A DNA stretch of 64,000 nt. Source: Flavobacterium tiangeerense. GTDB taxonomy: Bacteria > Bacteroidota > Bacteroidia > Flavobacteriales > Flavobacteriaceae. Of the stretch, positions 17,265 to 25,739 are shown piece after piece (position 1 is the first letter of the stretch; each line of letters begins with the position of its first letter). The notes under the pieces are model-generated. The model did no database searches, was not told where the DNA came from, and saw only the letters and a program-made list of their open reading frames with translations. Location: positions 124,231 through 188,230 of the forward strand of contig NZ_VLKO01000003.1 in assembly GCF_007830355.1 (NCBI RefSeq), in the 5' to 3' direction. A program made the position numbers and the translations under genes.

Positions 17265-18731
17265 TTGGGATTATATAAAAGTCTTTTTAAACAAACAGCT
17301 ATTTACGGTCTAGCCACGGTTATTCCCAGGATGTTTAGCTTTTTTTTAGTACCCTTGTACACAAAATACCTACCTGTAGAAGAGTTTGGTAAAGTGTCTA
17401 TGATTTTTGCTTGGCTTATTATTTTTAATGTTGTTTTGTCCTATGGTATGGAAACCGCTTTTTTTAGGTTTTACAACAAGGAGACCAATAAAAAATCGGT
17501 TTTAGAAACTGCCTCAGTATCTATCTTTTGGACCTCCTTATCTTTTCTATTTTTAGCGCTACTGTTTCGCAATAAATTAGCCATTTGGTCAAATATAGAT
17601 GTTCAATACATCACTTATACCATTTGGGTTCTTGTACTAGATGCGCTGGTAATCATTCCCTTTTCTAAGTTAAGAGTACAACAAAAACCGTTGCAGTATG
17701 CCGTCATAAAAATAGGAAACGTAACAGTCTATCTTTTGCTCAATTTGTTATTCCTAGTGTACTTGCCACATTTTGCAGAGTCAAATCCAGGTCATTTTTT
17801 TAGTACATTATACCAAGAAGAATATCAAATAGGCTATATTTTTGTGTCAAATATTGTAGCAAGTTTGCTCACATTTGTGGTATTGTCACCTGATTATTTA
17901 AAACTAAAATGGCATTTTGATTTCCAGCTTTGGAAACGCATGATGCAATACGGAATGCCTATTATGGTAGCTGGACTCGCATTTGCCATCAACGATCAGT
18001 TTGACAAGATTTTATTGGGAGAACTATTGCCAGCCAATATTGCCGATGCAGAGGTGGGCGTATATTCCGCATGTTACAAACTCGGTTTGTTCATGGTCTT
18101 GTACCGTACGGCCTACACTTTAGGTATCGAGCCTTTCTTTTTTAGCCACGCTGATAGTAAAGATGCACCACAAACTTACGCTACCATAACCAAATATTTT
18201 GTCATTTTTGGGTCGTTCATATTACTCTCCGTTATCGTTTTTGCCGATGTTTTAAAGGTAATCATGATTCAGGACGAGTCCTATTGGGAAGCCATGAAAG
18301 TAGTGCCCTTAATTATTCTAGCTAATTTTTTCCTGGGTATTTACACCAACCTTTCCGTTTGGTACAAACTCATTGATAAAACGTATGTAGGCGCTTACAT
18401 CTCAATCGTAGGAGCCATCATCACACTAGCGCTCAATTGCCTGCTAATCCCAACCATGAGTTATTACGGTTCGGCCATAGCCACAATAGCCGCTTATGGT
18501 AGCATGATGACCATCTCTTATTATTTCGGAAACAAATATTACCCCATACCGTATGACAGCCGTAAAATTTTTATGTATCTCTTGATTTCAATTGGTTTTT
18601 CAGCGATTTCATTTTACGGATTCCGGGAGAATTATTTCGTAGGAATCCCGCTATTGCTACTGTTCCTTTATTTTATATACCACAACGAAAAAGAATTATT
18701 AACCCAAATACTAAAACGTAAAGCAAAGTAG
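17265..18731 (+). CDS. Polysaccharide flippase (MATE/Wzx-like, MVF superfamily)
   Basis: This is a multi-spanning oligosaccharide/lipid-linked glycan translocator with about 14 predicted helices. It starts GLYKSLFKQTAIYGLATVIP, then RMFSFFLVPLYTKYLPVEEFG, the characteristic first helix of flavobacterial lipopolysaccharide/O-antigen flippases. I place the start at the TTG at 17265 (488 residues): family members begin at this motif, the 18 residues encoded upstream are polar and atypical, and a -7 element lies inside that upstream stretch. It is followed by dut and a sugar-nucleotidyltransferase gene, an order I recall as conserved in Flavobacteriaceae. Confidence 0.85.
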   Translation: MGLYKSLFKQTAIYGLATVIPRMFSFFLVPLYTKYLPVEEFGKVSMIFAWLIIFNVVLSYGMETAFFRFYNKETNKKSVLETASVSIFWTSLSFLFLALLFRNKLAIWSNIDVQYITYTIWVLVLDALVIIPFSKLRVQQKPLQYAVIKIGNVTVYLLLNLLFLVYLPHFAESNPGHFFSTLYQEEYQIGYIFVSNIVASLLTFVVLSPDYLKLKWHFDFQLWKRMMQYGMPIMVAGLAFAINDQFDKILLGELLPANIADAEVGVYSACYKLGLFMVLYRTAYTLGIEPFFFSHADSKDAPQTYATITKYFVIFGSFILLSVIVFADVLKVIMIQDESYWEAMKVVPLIILANFFLGIYTNLSVWYKLIDKTYVGAYISIVGAIITLALNCLLIPTMSYYGSAIATIAAYGSMMTISYYFGNKYYPIPYDSRKIFMYLLISIGFSAISFYGFRENYFVGIPLLLLFLYFIYHNEKELLTQILKRKAK

Positions 18732-18950
18732 TATCAAATTTTCTAGGAGCTTATCGCGCCCTTCGTTTCAAGCTTTTTCCTAAAATTGTTTTTTTCTACG
18801 GCTCAAAAGGAGCTTCTTGCAGTCGCTCTTTTCACCCTCGAAAAAAATACAATTTTATAAAAAAAGGCTTTCCACTTCGGTCACGGCTAAAAAAGCGCAC
18901 TTCCTAAAAAAGACAATCTGATTCTGAAAACTAGCTCAAACAAATACATT

Positions 18951-19385
18951 ATGAATATCAACATCATCAACAAATCGCAACACGACTTGCCTAGCTATGA
19001 AACCATCGCCTCGGCAGGAATGGATTTACGAGCCAATATCACAGACCCAATTACTTTAAAACCACTAGAACGAACTATCGTAAAAACAGGTCTTTTTATA
19101 GAACTACCTATTGGGTACGAAGCACAAGTAAGACCACGCAGCGGACTAGCTGCAAAAAATGGTGTAACCGTACTAAACGCACCCGGAACTGTAGATGCGG
19201 ATTATCGTGGAGAAATTGGAGTTATTTTAGTAAATTTATCCAATGAAGATTTTACCATACAAAACGGAGAACGCATAGCGCAATTAGTTATCGCAAAACA
19301 CGAACGCGCCCAGTGGACTGTAGTTCAAGAACTATCTGAAACTTCTAGAGGTGAAGGTGGTTTTGGTAGTACGGGAGTAAAATAA
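18951..19385 (+). CDS. dut: dUTP diphosphatase
   Basis: This 144-residue trimeric dUTPase hydrolyses dUTP to dUMP and pyrophosphate, keeping uracil out of DNA and feeding dTMP synthesis. All five motifs are visible: [44 protein letters not shown] and [11 protein letters not shown]. Length is standard. It is preceded by 219 bases of degenerate repeat-like sequence and followed at once by a long GC-rich inverted repeat. Confidence 0.97.
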   Translation: MNINIINKSQHDLPSYETIASAGMDLRANITDPITLKPLERTIVKTGLFIELPIGYEAQVRPRSGLAAKNGVTVLNAPGTVDADYRGEIGVILVNLSNEDFTIQNGERIAQLVIAKHERAQWTVVQELSETSRGEGGFGSTGVK

Positions 19386-19386
19386 A

Positions 19387-19490
19387 GCCCCCTTACCCCC
19401 GAAGGGGAATTGATAATTACAAATAGAAACAGTATAAATTTAAATCCTACTTACCCCTAGTAGTAGTTCCCCCTTCGGGGGTTAGGGGGC
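19387..19490. repeat. GC-rich long inverted repeat between dut and the nucleotidyltransferase gene
   Basis: Arms of about 23-24 bases (19387-19409 and 19467-19490) are reverse complements with one mismatch and one length difference; the core is CCCCCGAAGGGG. Each arm is itself partly self-complementary. The 57-base centre is AT-rich. It is far more GC-rich than its surroundings and resembles the CCCCCTTCGGGGG-type intergenic repeats common in Flavobacterium. It ends 4 bases before the next start codon. Confidence 0.8.
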
Positions 19491-19494
19491 TCAT

Positions 19495-20505
19495 ATGAAA
19501 ATAATCGTTCCTATGGCGGGTCGTGGATCACGCCTTCGCCCACATACATTAACCATTCCTAAACCATTAATTCCTGTTGCGGGCAAACCAATCGTACACC
19601 GTTTGGTTGAAGACATCGCGGGAGTTTTAAATCAAGATATTGAAGAAGTAGCTTTTATCATTCATGAAAGTTTTGGTCAAAAAGTGGAAGAAGAACTTTT
19701 GGCCATAGCCCAAAAACTGGGTGCTAAAGGAACTATTTATTATCAAAACGAAGCCTTAGGAACCGGTCACGCCATTATGTGTGCCAAAGAATCTTTGAGC
19801 GGACCAGCGGTAATTGCCTACGCAGACACCTTAATACGTGCCGATTTTGACTTAGACAAAGAGGCCGATAGCGTAATTTGGGTAAAACAAGTAGACCAAC
19901 CAGAAGCTTTTGGTGTGGTAAAATTAAATGCGAACAATGAAATCGTTGAGTTGGTTGAAAAACCAACTACGTTTGTTTCAGACTTAGCGGTTATCGGGAT
20001 TTACTATTTTAAAGATATTGCAGTACTTAAAAACGAATTGCAGTTGGTACTGGACAATAATATCATTCACGGTGGCGAATACCAAATCAATGACGGAATC
20101 AAACAAATGATGGCCAAAGGCATGAAATTTGTCCCTGGTAAAGTGGAGGAATGGATGGATTGCGGTAACAAAAACGTGACTGTAGAAACCAATTCTAGAA
20201 TGTTAGGATTTTTACATAATGATGGTGAATCCTTAGTTGATGAAAGTGTAAAACTAGAAAACGCAACTATTATACCGCCTTGTTATATTGGTAAAAACGT
20301 TGTGTTAGTTAACGCTACTGTTGGCCCAAATGTTTCACTTGGTGACGGTTGTCATGTGGTAAATAGTACGGTAAAAAACAGTTTGGTACAAACACATTCT
20401 CATATAAAAAATGCTGTCTTAGACAATGCCATGATTGGAAATCACGCTAGTTTTGACGGTAATTTTACCAGCATCAGTATTGGGGATTATTCTGTTTTAG
20501 AATAA
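19495..20505 (+). CDS. Sugar-phosphate nucleotidyltransferase with left-handed beta-helix
   Basis: This 336-residue NTP-transferase has the signature PMAGRGSRLRPHTLTIPKPL (residues 6-25; G-x-G-x-R pyrophosphate loop and PKPL). The sugar-binding part includes EALGTGHAIMCAKE and FGVVKL...EKP. The C-terminal hexapeptide-repeat domain (about 250-336: NATIIPPCYIGKNVVLVNAT, VGPNVSLGDGCHVVNSTVKN) is of the GlmU/RmlA2 kind. It probably makes a UDP-, dTDP- or GDP-sugar for envelope glycans. The exact sugar is not determined; a separate acetyltransferase activity is not evident. Confidence 0.88.
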   Translation: MKIIVPMAGRGSRLRPHTLTIPKPLIPVAGKPIVHRLVEDIAGVLNQDIEEVAFIIHESFGQKVEEELLAIAQKLGAKGTIYYQNEALGTGHAIMCAKESLSGPAVIAYADTLIRADFDLDKEADSVIWVKQVDQPEAFGVVKLNANNEIVELVEKPTTFVSDLAVIGIYYFKDIAVLKNELQLVLDNNIIHGGEYQINDGIKQMMAKGMKFVPGKVEEWMDCGNKNVTVETNSRMLGFLHNDGESLVDESVKLENATIIPPCYIGKNVVLVNATVGPNVSLGDGCHVVNSTVKNSLVQTHSHIKNAVLDNAMIGNHASFDGNFTSISIGDYSVLE

Positions 20506-20513
20506 AAAAAGCA

Positions 20514-20561
20514 CCAGCGTTTTACAGGTTTTAAGAATTTTTTTAAGTTGTGAAACGCTGG
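20514..20561. repeat. Imperfect inverted repeat after the nucleotidyltransferase gene
   Basis: Arms 20514-20530 and 20545-20561 share CCAGCGTTT and pair with a few mismatches. No U-tract follows on the plus strand, so its role as a terminator is doubtful. Confidence 0.45.
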
Positions 20562-20619
20562 CAAAAATAATCAATGTGGTTTTTGTACTAATTGTGATAT
20601 AATTGAGTTGTAATAAGAT

Positions 20620-21969
20620 ATGAAAAACAGAGCTTTTTTACTTTTTATACTTGGAATTTTAGGATTCCCTGCATTGCTATGCGCACAAACAGAACCCGAA
20701 GAAATCAAGCTTGATACAGATCAATTTCAAGAACTTTTTTATGAATCGTTACTTCAAAAAGGGATTGAGAATTATGACAAAGCTATCGTTGCTTTAGAAA
20801 AAGCTGATAAATTTAAACCTAATGATGCAACCGTTTATTTTGAGCTGGGCAAAAATTATTTAGCTTTAAAAGACTATCAAAATGCCTATACCTCATTTGA
20901 AACGGCTACCAAGCTTGATCCTAAAAACAGATGGTATTGGATAGGGATGTATGATGTAAGTTATGAAACTAAAAACTTTACTCAAGGCATTACAGTAATA
21001 AATAAATTGATAGAATTTGACCCTAAATATAAAGAAGATTTAACGTCACTTTATATGGGTACCAATCAGTTTGAAAAAGCATTGGCACTGATTCAAGAAC
21101 TTAATGAAACAGTAGGAAAAACAGATAGAAGAGAATTGTACAAGAGCCAGATCTTGGCACAAGGAAAATATCAAAATCTAGAAATCAATAATCTAGAAGA
21201 ACAAATTGTTAAATATCCGCAGCAGGAATCCAATTATATCAGTCTTATTTTTTTGTATACCAAGAACAATGAAGATGCAAAAGCATTTGAAATTGTAAAA
21301 AAGTTAGAAAAAGCAATTCCAAATTCAGAGTGGGCTCAAGTCAGTTTGTTTAAAACATACCTTGAAGGCAATGAAGCTCAAAAAGCCATTACGGCCATGA
21401 ATGTAGTACTAGCAAGTACAAAAATTGACTCAAAAATCAAGCATAGAATCTTAAATGAATTTTTAATTTTCACACAAAAAAATCCACAGTACGCTCCTGA
21501 TTTAGAAAAAGCAGTAGCCACGTTTAATAATGATACGAGTGTGGATGTAAACAAAGAAATCGGAAAATTTTTTCAAAACAAAGAGCAGTGGGATAAGGCG
21601 GTATTGTATTATGAAAAATCAGCTCAAAGAGGAGTGGGAGACACGCTGGAAACGAACTTACTTTTGTTTCAGGCGTACGTGGAGCAGAAAAATTTTAGTA
21701 GCCTTGCACCCAAAGCCGAATCTTTGATAGAAACCTATCCGTCACAAGCACAGTTTTATTTTTACGCCGGCTTAGCATACAACCAGTTGAAACAATTCAA
21801 GAAAGCAAAAGACTATTTAGAAATGGGCATGGATTATGTAGTAGAAAATAAGGAACTTGAAATTAACTTTAATTTGCAACTAGGTGAGGCCTTTAATGGT
21901 CTGGGTGATTTTAAGAAAAAGGATTTATTTTTCTCAAAAGCCAATCAATTACTAAAACAAAAAAAATAA
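20620..21969 (+). CDS. Secreted TPR-repeat protein
   Basis: This 449-residue protein has a signal peptide (1-22, cleavage after LLCAQ) and TPR repeats through its length (NYDKAIVALEKADKFKPND, YQNAYTSFETATKLDPKN, QWDKAVLYYEKSAQRG, FKKAKDYLEMGMDYV). It is likely a periplasmic or outer-membrane-associated scaffold. The final A of its stop codon is the first base of the downstream DUF4292 lipoprotein start (1-base overlap), and an EnvC-like protein follows. The three appear to form one envelope-biogenesis operon, an order I recall from other Flavobacteriaceae. Confidence 0.88.
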   Translation: MKNRAFLLFILGILGFPALLCAQTEPEEIKLDTDQFQELFYESLLQKGIENYDKAIVALEKADKFKPNDATVYFELGKNYLALKDYQNAYTSFETATKLDPKNRWYWIGMYDVSYETKNFTQGITVINKLIEFDPKYKEDLTSLYMGTNQFEKALALIQELNETVGKTDRRELYKSQILAQGKYQNLEINNLEEQIVKYPQQESNYISLIFLYTKNNEDAKAFEIVKKLEKAIPNSEWAQVSLFKTYLEGNEAQKAITAMNVVLASTKIDSKIKHRILNEFLIFTQKNPQYAPDLEKAVATFNNDTSVDVNKEIGKFFQNKEQWDKAVLYYEKSAQRGVGDTLETNLLLFQAYVEQKNFSSLAPKAESLIETYPSQAQFYFYAGLAYNQLKQFKKAKDYLEMGMDYVVENKELEINFNLQLGEAFNGLGDFKKKDLFFSKANQLLKQKK

Positions 21970-22754
21970 TGAAAAAAGGAATATATGTGGTTTTATTGGC
22001 GCTTTTAATGGTTTCTTGTAAATCTAAGGCCGTTGCAGTAGCCACAGTAAAAGAGCCTCTTGTTGAGACAAATGTCATGACGGCCAAAAAAATTATTGAA
22101 AACCATTACAACAACAAAACCGATTTTTCAACTCTGTACATCAAGTCTAGTGCACGGTATAGTGACGACAAACAAACTCAAAATGTAACCGCCGAAATTA
22201 GAATTAAGAAAGATGAGCAAATTCTAGTAAGCATTCGTTTTTTAGGAATTACTATGGCCAAAGCCTTGATAACTCCTACCGCAGTGAGTTATTATGAGAA
22301 AATAAACAACAGTTATTTTGAAGGTGATTTCAGTAGCTTAAGCCAATGGTTAGGAACTGATTTAGATTATTCTAAAATTCAAAACCTGTTATTAGGTCAG
22401 GCGCTTGATGACTTGAGAAAAGGCAAATACACTGAAACAATTTTGGATCAAAGCTATAGATTAGATGCTGTAACAAATGAAAACACACAAAAATCATTTT
22501 TCTTAGACAGCAATCAGTTTTTAATCCAAAAACAAGAAATTACGCAACCTAGAGAAGAGCGTATGATAAAAGTAGCCTATTTAGGAAACAAAGAGTATGA
22601 CAATATGAAACTACCTACAGCCTTACTGATCAATACTTTTCAGAAAAAAGGAAGTACAGAAATCAATTTAGAATACAATTCGGTTTCCTTTAATGAAGAA
22701 CTTTCTTTTCCATATAGTGTACCAAATGGGTACAAAAGAATTTTAATTAAGTAA
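21969..22754 (+). CDS. DUF4292 lipoprotein
   Basis: This 261-residue lipoprotein has signal peptide and lipobox MVSC (Cys17). The body matches DUF4292 as I know it: a LolA/LolB-like half-barrel rich in Arg/Lys beta strands (TAEIRIKKDEQILVSIRFLG, ITMAKALITPTAVSYYEKIN, YFEGDFSSLSQWLG). By resemblance to the LolA fold it may bind lipid or lipoprotein acyl chains in the periplasm, but no function is established. It overlaps the TPR gene by one base and is 24 bases ahead of the EnvC-like gene. Confidence 0.85.
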   Translation: MKKGIYVVLLALLMVSCKSKAVAVATVKEPLVETNVMTAKKIIENHYNNKTDFSTLYIKSSARYSDDKQTQNVTAEIRIKKDEQILVSIRFLGITMAKALITPTAVSYYEKINNSYFEGDFSSLSQWLGTDLDYSKIQNLLLGQALDDLRKGKYTETILDQSYRLDAVTNENTQKSFFLDSNQFLIQKQEITQPREERMIKVAYLGNKEYDNMKLPTALLINTFQKKGSTEINLEYNSVSFNEELSFPYSVPNGYKRILIK

Positions 22755-22778
22755 ATTAGCAAAAATATTTTTTATCTC

Positions 22779-24032
22779 ATGCCAAAATATATCCTAAGCC
22801 TAATTTGTATTTGTATGACTTCAATATTGTGGAGTCAAGAATCACAGCAAGAAAAATTAGAACAACGCAAAGCACAAATTCAAAAAGAAATTAAAGAAAA
22901 CGAAAAGTTATTACAAACCGTAAAGAAAAAAGAAAAATCTGCGGTAAATGTAGTAGTGATTCAGAGTACGAAAATTAAGCTCAAGGAGAAACTAATAAAC
23001 ACTACCGAAAAGCAAACTAAATTGCTTAAAAATGACATGTATATTAATCAAGTTCAGATTAATAAACTTAAAAAAGAGCTTGAAATTCTAAAAGAGGATT
23101 ACGCTAAAATGATTGTGAAATCCTATAAAAGTCGTTCTTCTGAGAGTAGAGCTATGTTTTTACTATCATCGGAAAATTTTCTTCAAGCGTATAAAAGAGC
23201 GCAATACATGAAGCAATATACCGGTTATAGAAAAATGCAAGGGGAAGAAATAAAAACAAAAACCGATAAATTAGCAGACTACAATCAGAAATTAGACATT
23301 CAAAAAACGGCCAAACAAAAGTTGATTGCCGAAAATGAAAAGGAACGTTTGTCTCTTGAAAAAGAAAAACAAGAGCAACTCAAGTTAGTGAATTCTATAA
23401 AAAAAGACAAGAACAAGATTGCGCAAGAAATTAAAAAGCGTCAGCAAGAGTACAGAACCATTGACAGGCAAATCAATAGGTTAATTAGAGAAGCAATTGC
23501 CGAGGCCAACAGAAAAGCAGCCCTAGAAAAAGCAAAAGCTAATCCTAGTGCTCCAGTATCAAAAGCGGCTGTATCATCATCAAAAATTGAATTAACTCCT
23601 GAGGCAAAAATAATCGCCGATAATTTTAGGTCAAATAGAGGTAGACTTCCTTATCCTGTTGAGAAAGGGTTCATATCACTAGGATATGGAAATCAAACGC
23701 ATCCTATGTTCAATACCATCACGGTTCACAATAGCGGAGTTGAAATTACTACTGATAAAGCAGCAAATGCAAGAGCCGTTTTTGGTGGAGAAGTAACAAG
23801 TGTTATTGTAATCTCTCCGGTAAATAAAGCGGTGATGATACAACATGGAGATTATTTTACGGTGTACCAAAATTTAAGTTCCGTTTCTGTGAGTAAAGGT
23901 GATAAAGTAAGCATCAAGCAAAGTATAGGAAGGGTACGTACGAATGGTGAAACGGGAAAAACCATAATTAAATTCTTAATACTTCAAAATACAACTTATA
24001 ATAATCCTGAGGGCTGGCTTTCACCGAGATAA
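22779..24032 (+). CDS. EnvC-like murein hydrolase activator (degenerate LytM/M23 domain)
   Basis: This 417-residue periplasmic protein has a signal peptide (1-20), a long coiled coil (about 22-260, Lys/Glu/Gln heptads) and a C-terminal LytM domain (about 290-417). The zinc-ligand motifs are altered: the usual H-x-G-x-D is HNSGVEI (Asp to Glu) and the final H-x-H region reads YFTVYQNLSSV (His lost). As in E. coli EnvC and NlpD, this predicts an activator of cell-wall amidases during division rather than an enzyme. The extreme C-terminus NPEGWLSPR is typical. It is last of the TPR-DUF4292-EnvC unit, with a terminator following. Confidence 0.88.
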   Translation: MPKYILSLICICMTSILWSQESQQEKLEQRKAQIQKEIKENEKLLQTVKKKEKSAVNVVVIQSTKIKLKEKLINTTEKQTKLLKNDMYINQVQINKLKKELEILKEDYAKMIVKSYKSRSSESRAMFLLSSENFLQAYKRAQYMKQYTGYRKMQGEEIKTKTDKLADYNQKLDIQKTAKQKLIAENEKERLSLEKEKQEQLKLVNSIKKDKNKIAQEIKKRQQEYRTIDRQINRLIREAIAEANRKAALEKAKANPSAPVSKAAVSSSKIELTPEAKIIADNFRSNRGRLPYPVEKGFISLGYGNQTHPMFNTITVHNSGVEITTDKAANARAVFGGEVTSVIVISPVNKAVMIQHGDYFTVYQNLSSVSVSKGDKVSIKQSIGRVRTNGETGKTIIKFLILQNTTYNNPEGWLSPR

Positions 24033-24050
24033 ATTATTTTTAAATTTTAT

Positions 24051-24092
24051 AAAAACACTATTGAAATCCTAGGAAATCAATAGTGTTTTTTT
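24051..24092 (+). terminator. Intrinsic terminator after EnvC-like gene
   Basis: Perfect 14-base arms 24051-24064 (AAAAACACTATTGA) and 24077-24090 flank a 12-base loop, ending in a T-run. Confidence 0.9.
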
Positions 24093-24162
24093 GTTATGGT
24101 TAATTGCTGGTAACTATTTTTGGTAAGTTTGAATTTTACATGGTAGATTTGTGAATTTTGTT

Positions 24163-24170
24163 TAACTTTG
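24163..24170 (+). promoter_or_regulatory. -7 element of DUF2452 gene
   Basis: TAACTTTG matches TAnnTTTG. The start codon at 24280 is 109 bases downstream, an unusually long leader for this group, so another promoter nearer the gene is possible. Confidence 0.5.
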
Positions 24171-24279
24171 CACATAAAATATTAAACAAATATAGGTATT
24201 GAAATTTATTTTGGTACCCAAAACAATAAGACACAACCTTCAATAATAGTAATTTGAAGAGTTGAAAAGTATAAATCAC

Positions 24280-24699
24280 ATGGAAAATAAGAAACCAGAT
24301 AACGTTGTTTACAATCAAGAAAAAGGATTTAATGCAAATGTATTGCCGTATGCTACTAATGTGGGTGCGCCAGCTATACGTGTTGATGATGTAGTTTCCT
24401 GGAAAAGCAGAGGCATTGATAATGTAAACAAAGAACTCGGGAATAAGTTTAACGAACTCAAATTACAGTACGAAAAGTTAATGCAAGAGTATGAGTGGAA
24501 TGAATTGGTGTACAGTGCCAAATTTTCCTTTGAACCTGTGATAGGTGAAATTTATCATTTATATAGAGATGCCGAAGGAGTGAATTTCTTGTCCTTAATA
24601 GGTCCTAATGAGTGGAACAAAGAGCACATAGGTAGTTTTAAGCTTAACAGCGACAAGAAATGGATTGTGTTGAATGATTCAAGCTCCAGTTTGTTTTAA
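24280..24699 (+). CDS. DUF2452 protein
   Basis: This 139-residue cytosolic protein starts at the ATG at 24280 (MENKKPDNVVYNQEKG); an in-frame TTG 18 bases upstream adds nothing recognisable. The body has a helical region (NKELGNKFNELKLQYEKLMQ) and the conserved C-terminal part YHLYRDAEGVNFLSLIGPNE, then W..EHIGSFKLNSD.KW, which I recognise as DUF2452, a family also found in eukaryotes (C1orf50). The function is unknown. It is the last core gene before the accessory region. Confidence 0.82.
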   Translation: MENKKPDNVVYNQEKGFNANVLPYATNVGAPAIRVDDVVSWKSRGIDNVNKELGNKFNELKLQYEKLMQEYEWNELVYSAKFSFEPVIGEIYHLYRDAEGVNFLSLIGPNEWNKEHIGSFKLNSDKKWIVLNDSSSSLF

Positions 24700-24834
24700 T
24701 TTCTTATGGGTTACTATAGTGTATTAATAAAACATTTTTGTTTACAAACTTTATGGTATTATAATAGTCACGTAAAAATTTGCGAATAAGTCTGGGATAT
24801 AATTTTAAAAAAAATATTCGCGCCGTTTTCAAAT

Positions 24835-25479
24835 TTACATATCACCAGTGCCATTACATTTAAAACAAGTTCCGTTTTTGTGGTACTTATATTCTAAAAT
24901 AACTCCTGATCCATCACACTTATCGCACAAAACAGAGTAGCCAATAATTTTTGATTCCTGATTTAGCTTAGGGATTTTGTTGTTTTTATGTTCATTTTTA
25001 TGGCAGATATTGCATAAAGTAATTAAAGCATTATCTTCATATTCCCATGCTTTTTTCCCGAGTTGATAATATTTATGATGAATATTCAAATCAAAAAATT
25101 TATTGACATCAAAATTGTCTTCATTGAAACATACTAGTTCAAATTGAGAAAAACTCAAAATATGATTAGACTCGGTCCATTGCCTTGCTAAATTCAATTT
25201 GTTTAGTGGAGTTTCTTTTAAGTTATCTATAAGTAATTTACATTTCAATAGAGTACCGTTTTTTGATATCTCGATATTTTCTGAAAACTTTCCAATTTTT
25301 TTTAACACAAACCCTTTTATAATTAACTCTTCATAATTTAGGATCCCAAATTCAAAAGAAAATCCTAAAAATTCACTTCTTTTAATATTACATTTTTTGC
25401 ATTGAGACCTATCTCTTTCTAATATTACTTTTCTTTTTTCTTTCCATTCAGGTCGATTAAGTTCTTGTTTATACTCCAT
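24835..25479 (-). CDS. HNH endonuclease-like protein with C-terminal DnaJ-type zinc motifs
   Basis: In this 214-residue protein, the N-terminal CKKC (Cys27, Cys30) pairs with a later HHKYYQLGKKAWEYEDNALI, then TLCNICHKNEH, giving the complete HNH/beta-beta-alpha-metal layout (CxxC...HH...W...TLCxxCHxxxH) of HNH nucleases. About 95 residues with no recognised motif are inserted between the two halves. The C-terminal 35 residues carry two CxxCxGxG zinc repeats (CDKCDGSG, CFKCNGTG) like the DnaJ cysteine-rich region. Likely a DNA- or RNA-cleaving enzyme of an accessory locus; target and partner are unknown. The start overlaps the end of the small gene at 25469-25627 by 11 bases. Confidence 0.75.
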   Translation of the reverse strand: MEYKQELNRPEWKEKRKVILERDRSQCKKCNIKRSEFLGFSFEFGILNYEELIIKGFVLKKIGKFSENIEISKNGTLLKCKLLIDNLKETPLNKLNLARQWTESNHILSFSQFELVCFNEDNFDVNKFFDLNIHHKYYQLGKKAWEYEDNALITLCNICHKNEHKNNKIPKLNQESKIIGYSVLCDKCDGSGVILEYKYHKNGTCFKCNGTGDM

Positions 25480-25627
25480 TTCTTGTTTTTGTTAACTTGT
25501 TAATATTTCTGATGGTCTTCTCGGTTTCTTTACTTTTTACAGATTCAATTCCTCCTTGTACTTCAAGAGCATAGAAGGTTTCCCCATTCTCTCTTTGATA
25601 TTTTTTGTAATCTACAATTGTAACCAT
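25469..25627 (-). CDS. Short conserved-looking protein, possibly truncated
   Basis: This 52-residue protein uses the ATG at 25627 (MVTIVDYKKYQRENGETFYA). The segment DYK...R.NGE.F.AL.VQGGIE..KSKET resembles the N-terminal half of a small conserved Bacteroidota protein that I recall as about 100 residues long. Here it ends early with an unrelated-looking basic tail, so truncation is suspected. It overlaps the HNH gene by 11 bases and is probably translated with it. Confidence 0.45.
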   Translation of the reverse strand: MVTIVDYKKYQRENGETFYALEVQGGIESVKSKETEKTIRNINKLTKTRNGV

Positions 25628-25739
25628 AGTTTTTATAATTTTAAGATTAAACATTGACGGGCATATCCCAAATTATAAAAGGAGTAGGGGGTGAAGTGTG
25701 GTTTAGTAAGTGTACGATTTTAAAAAAAAATTAAAATTT

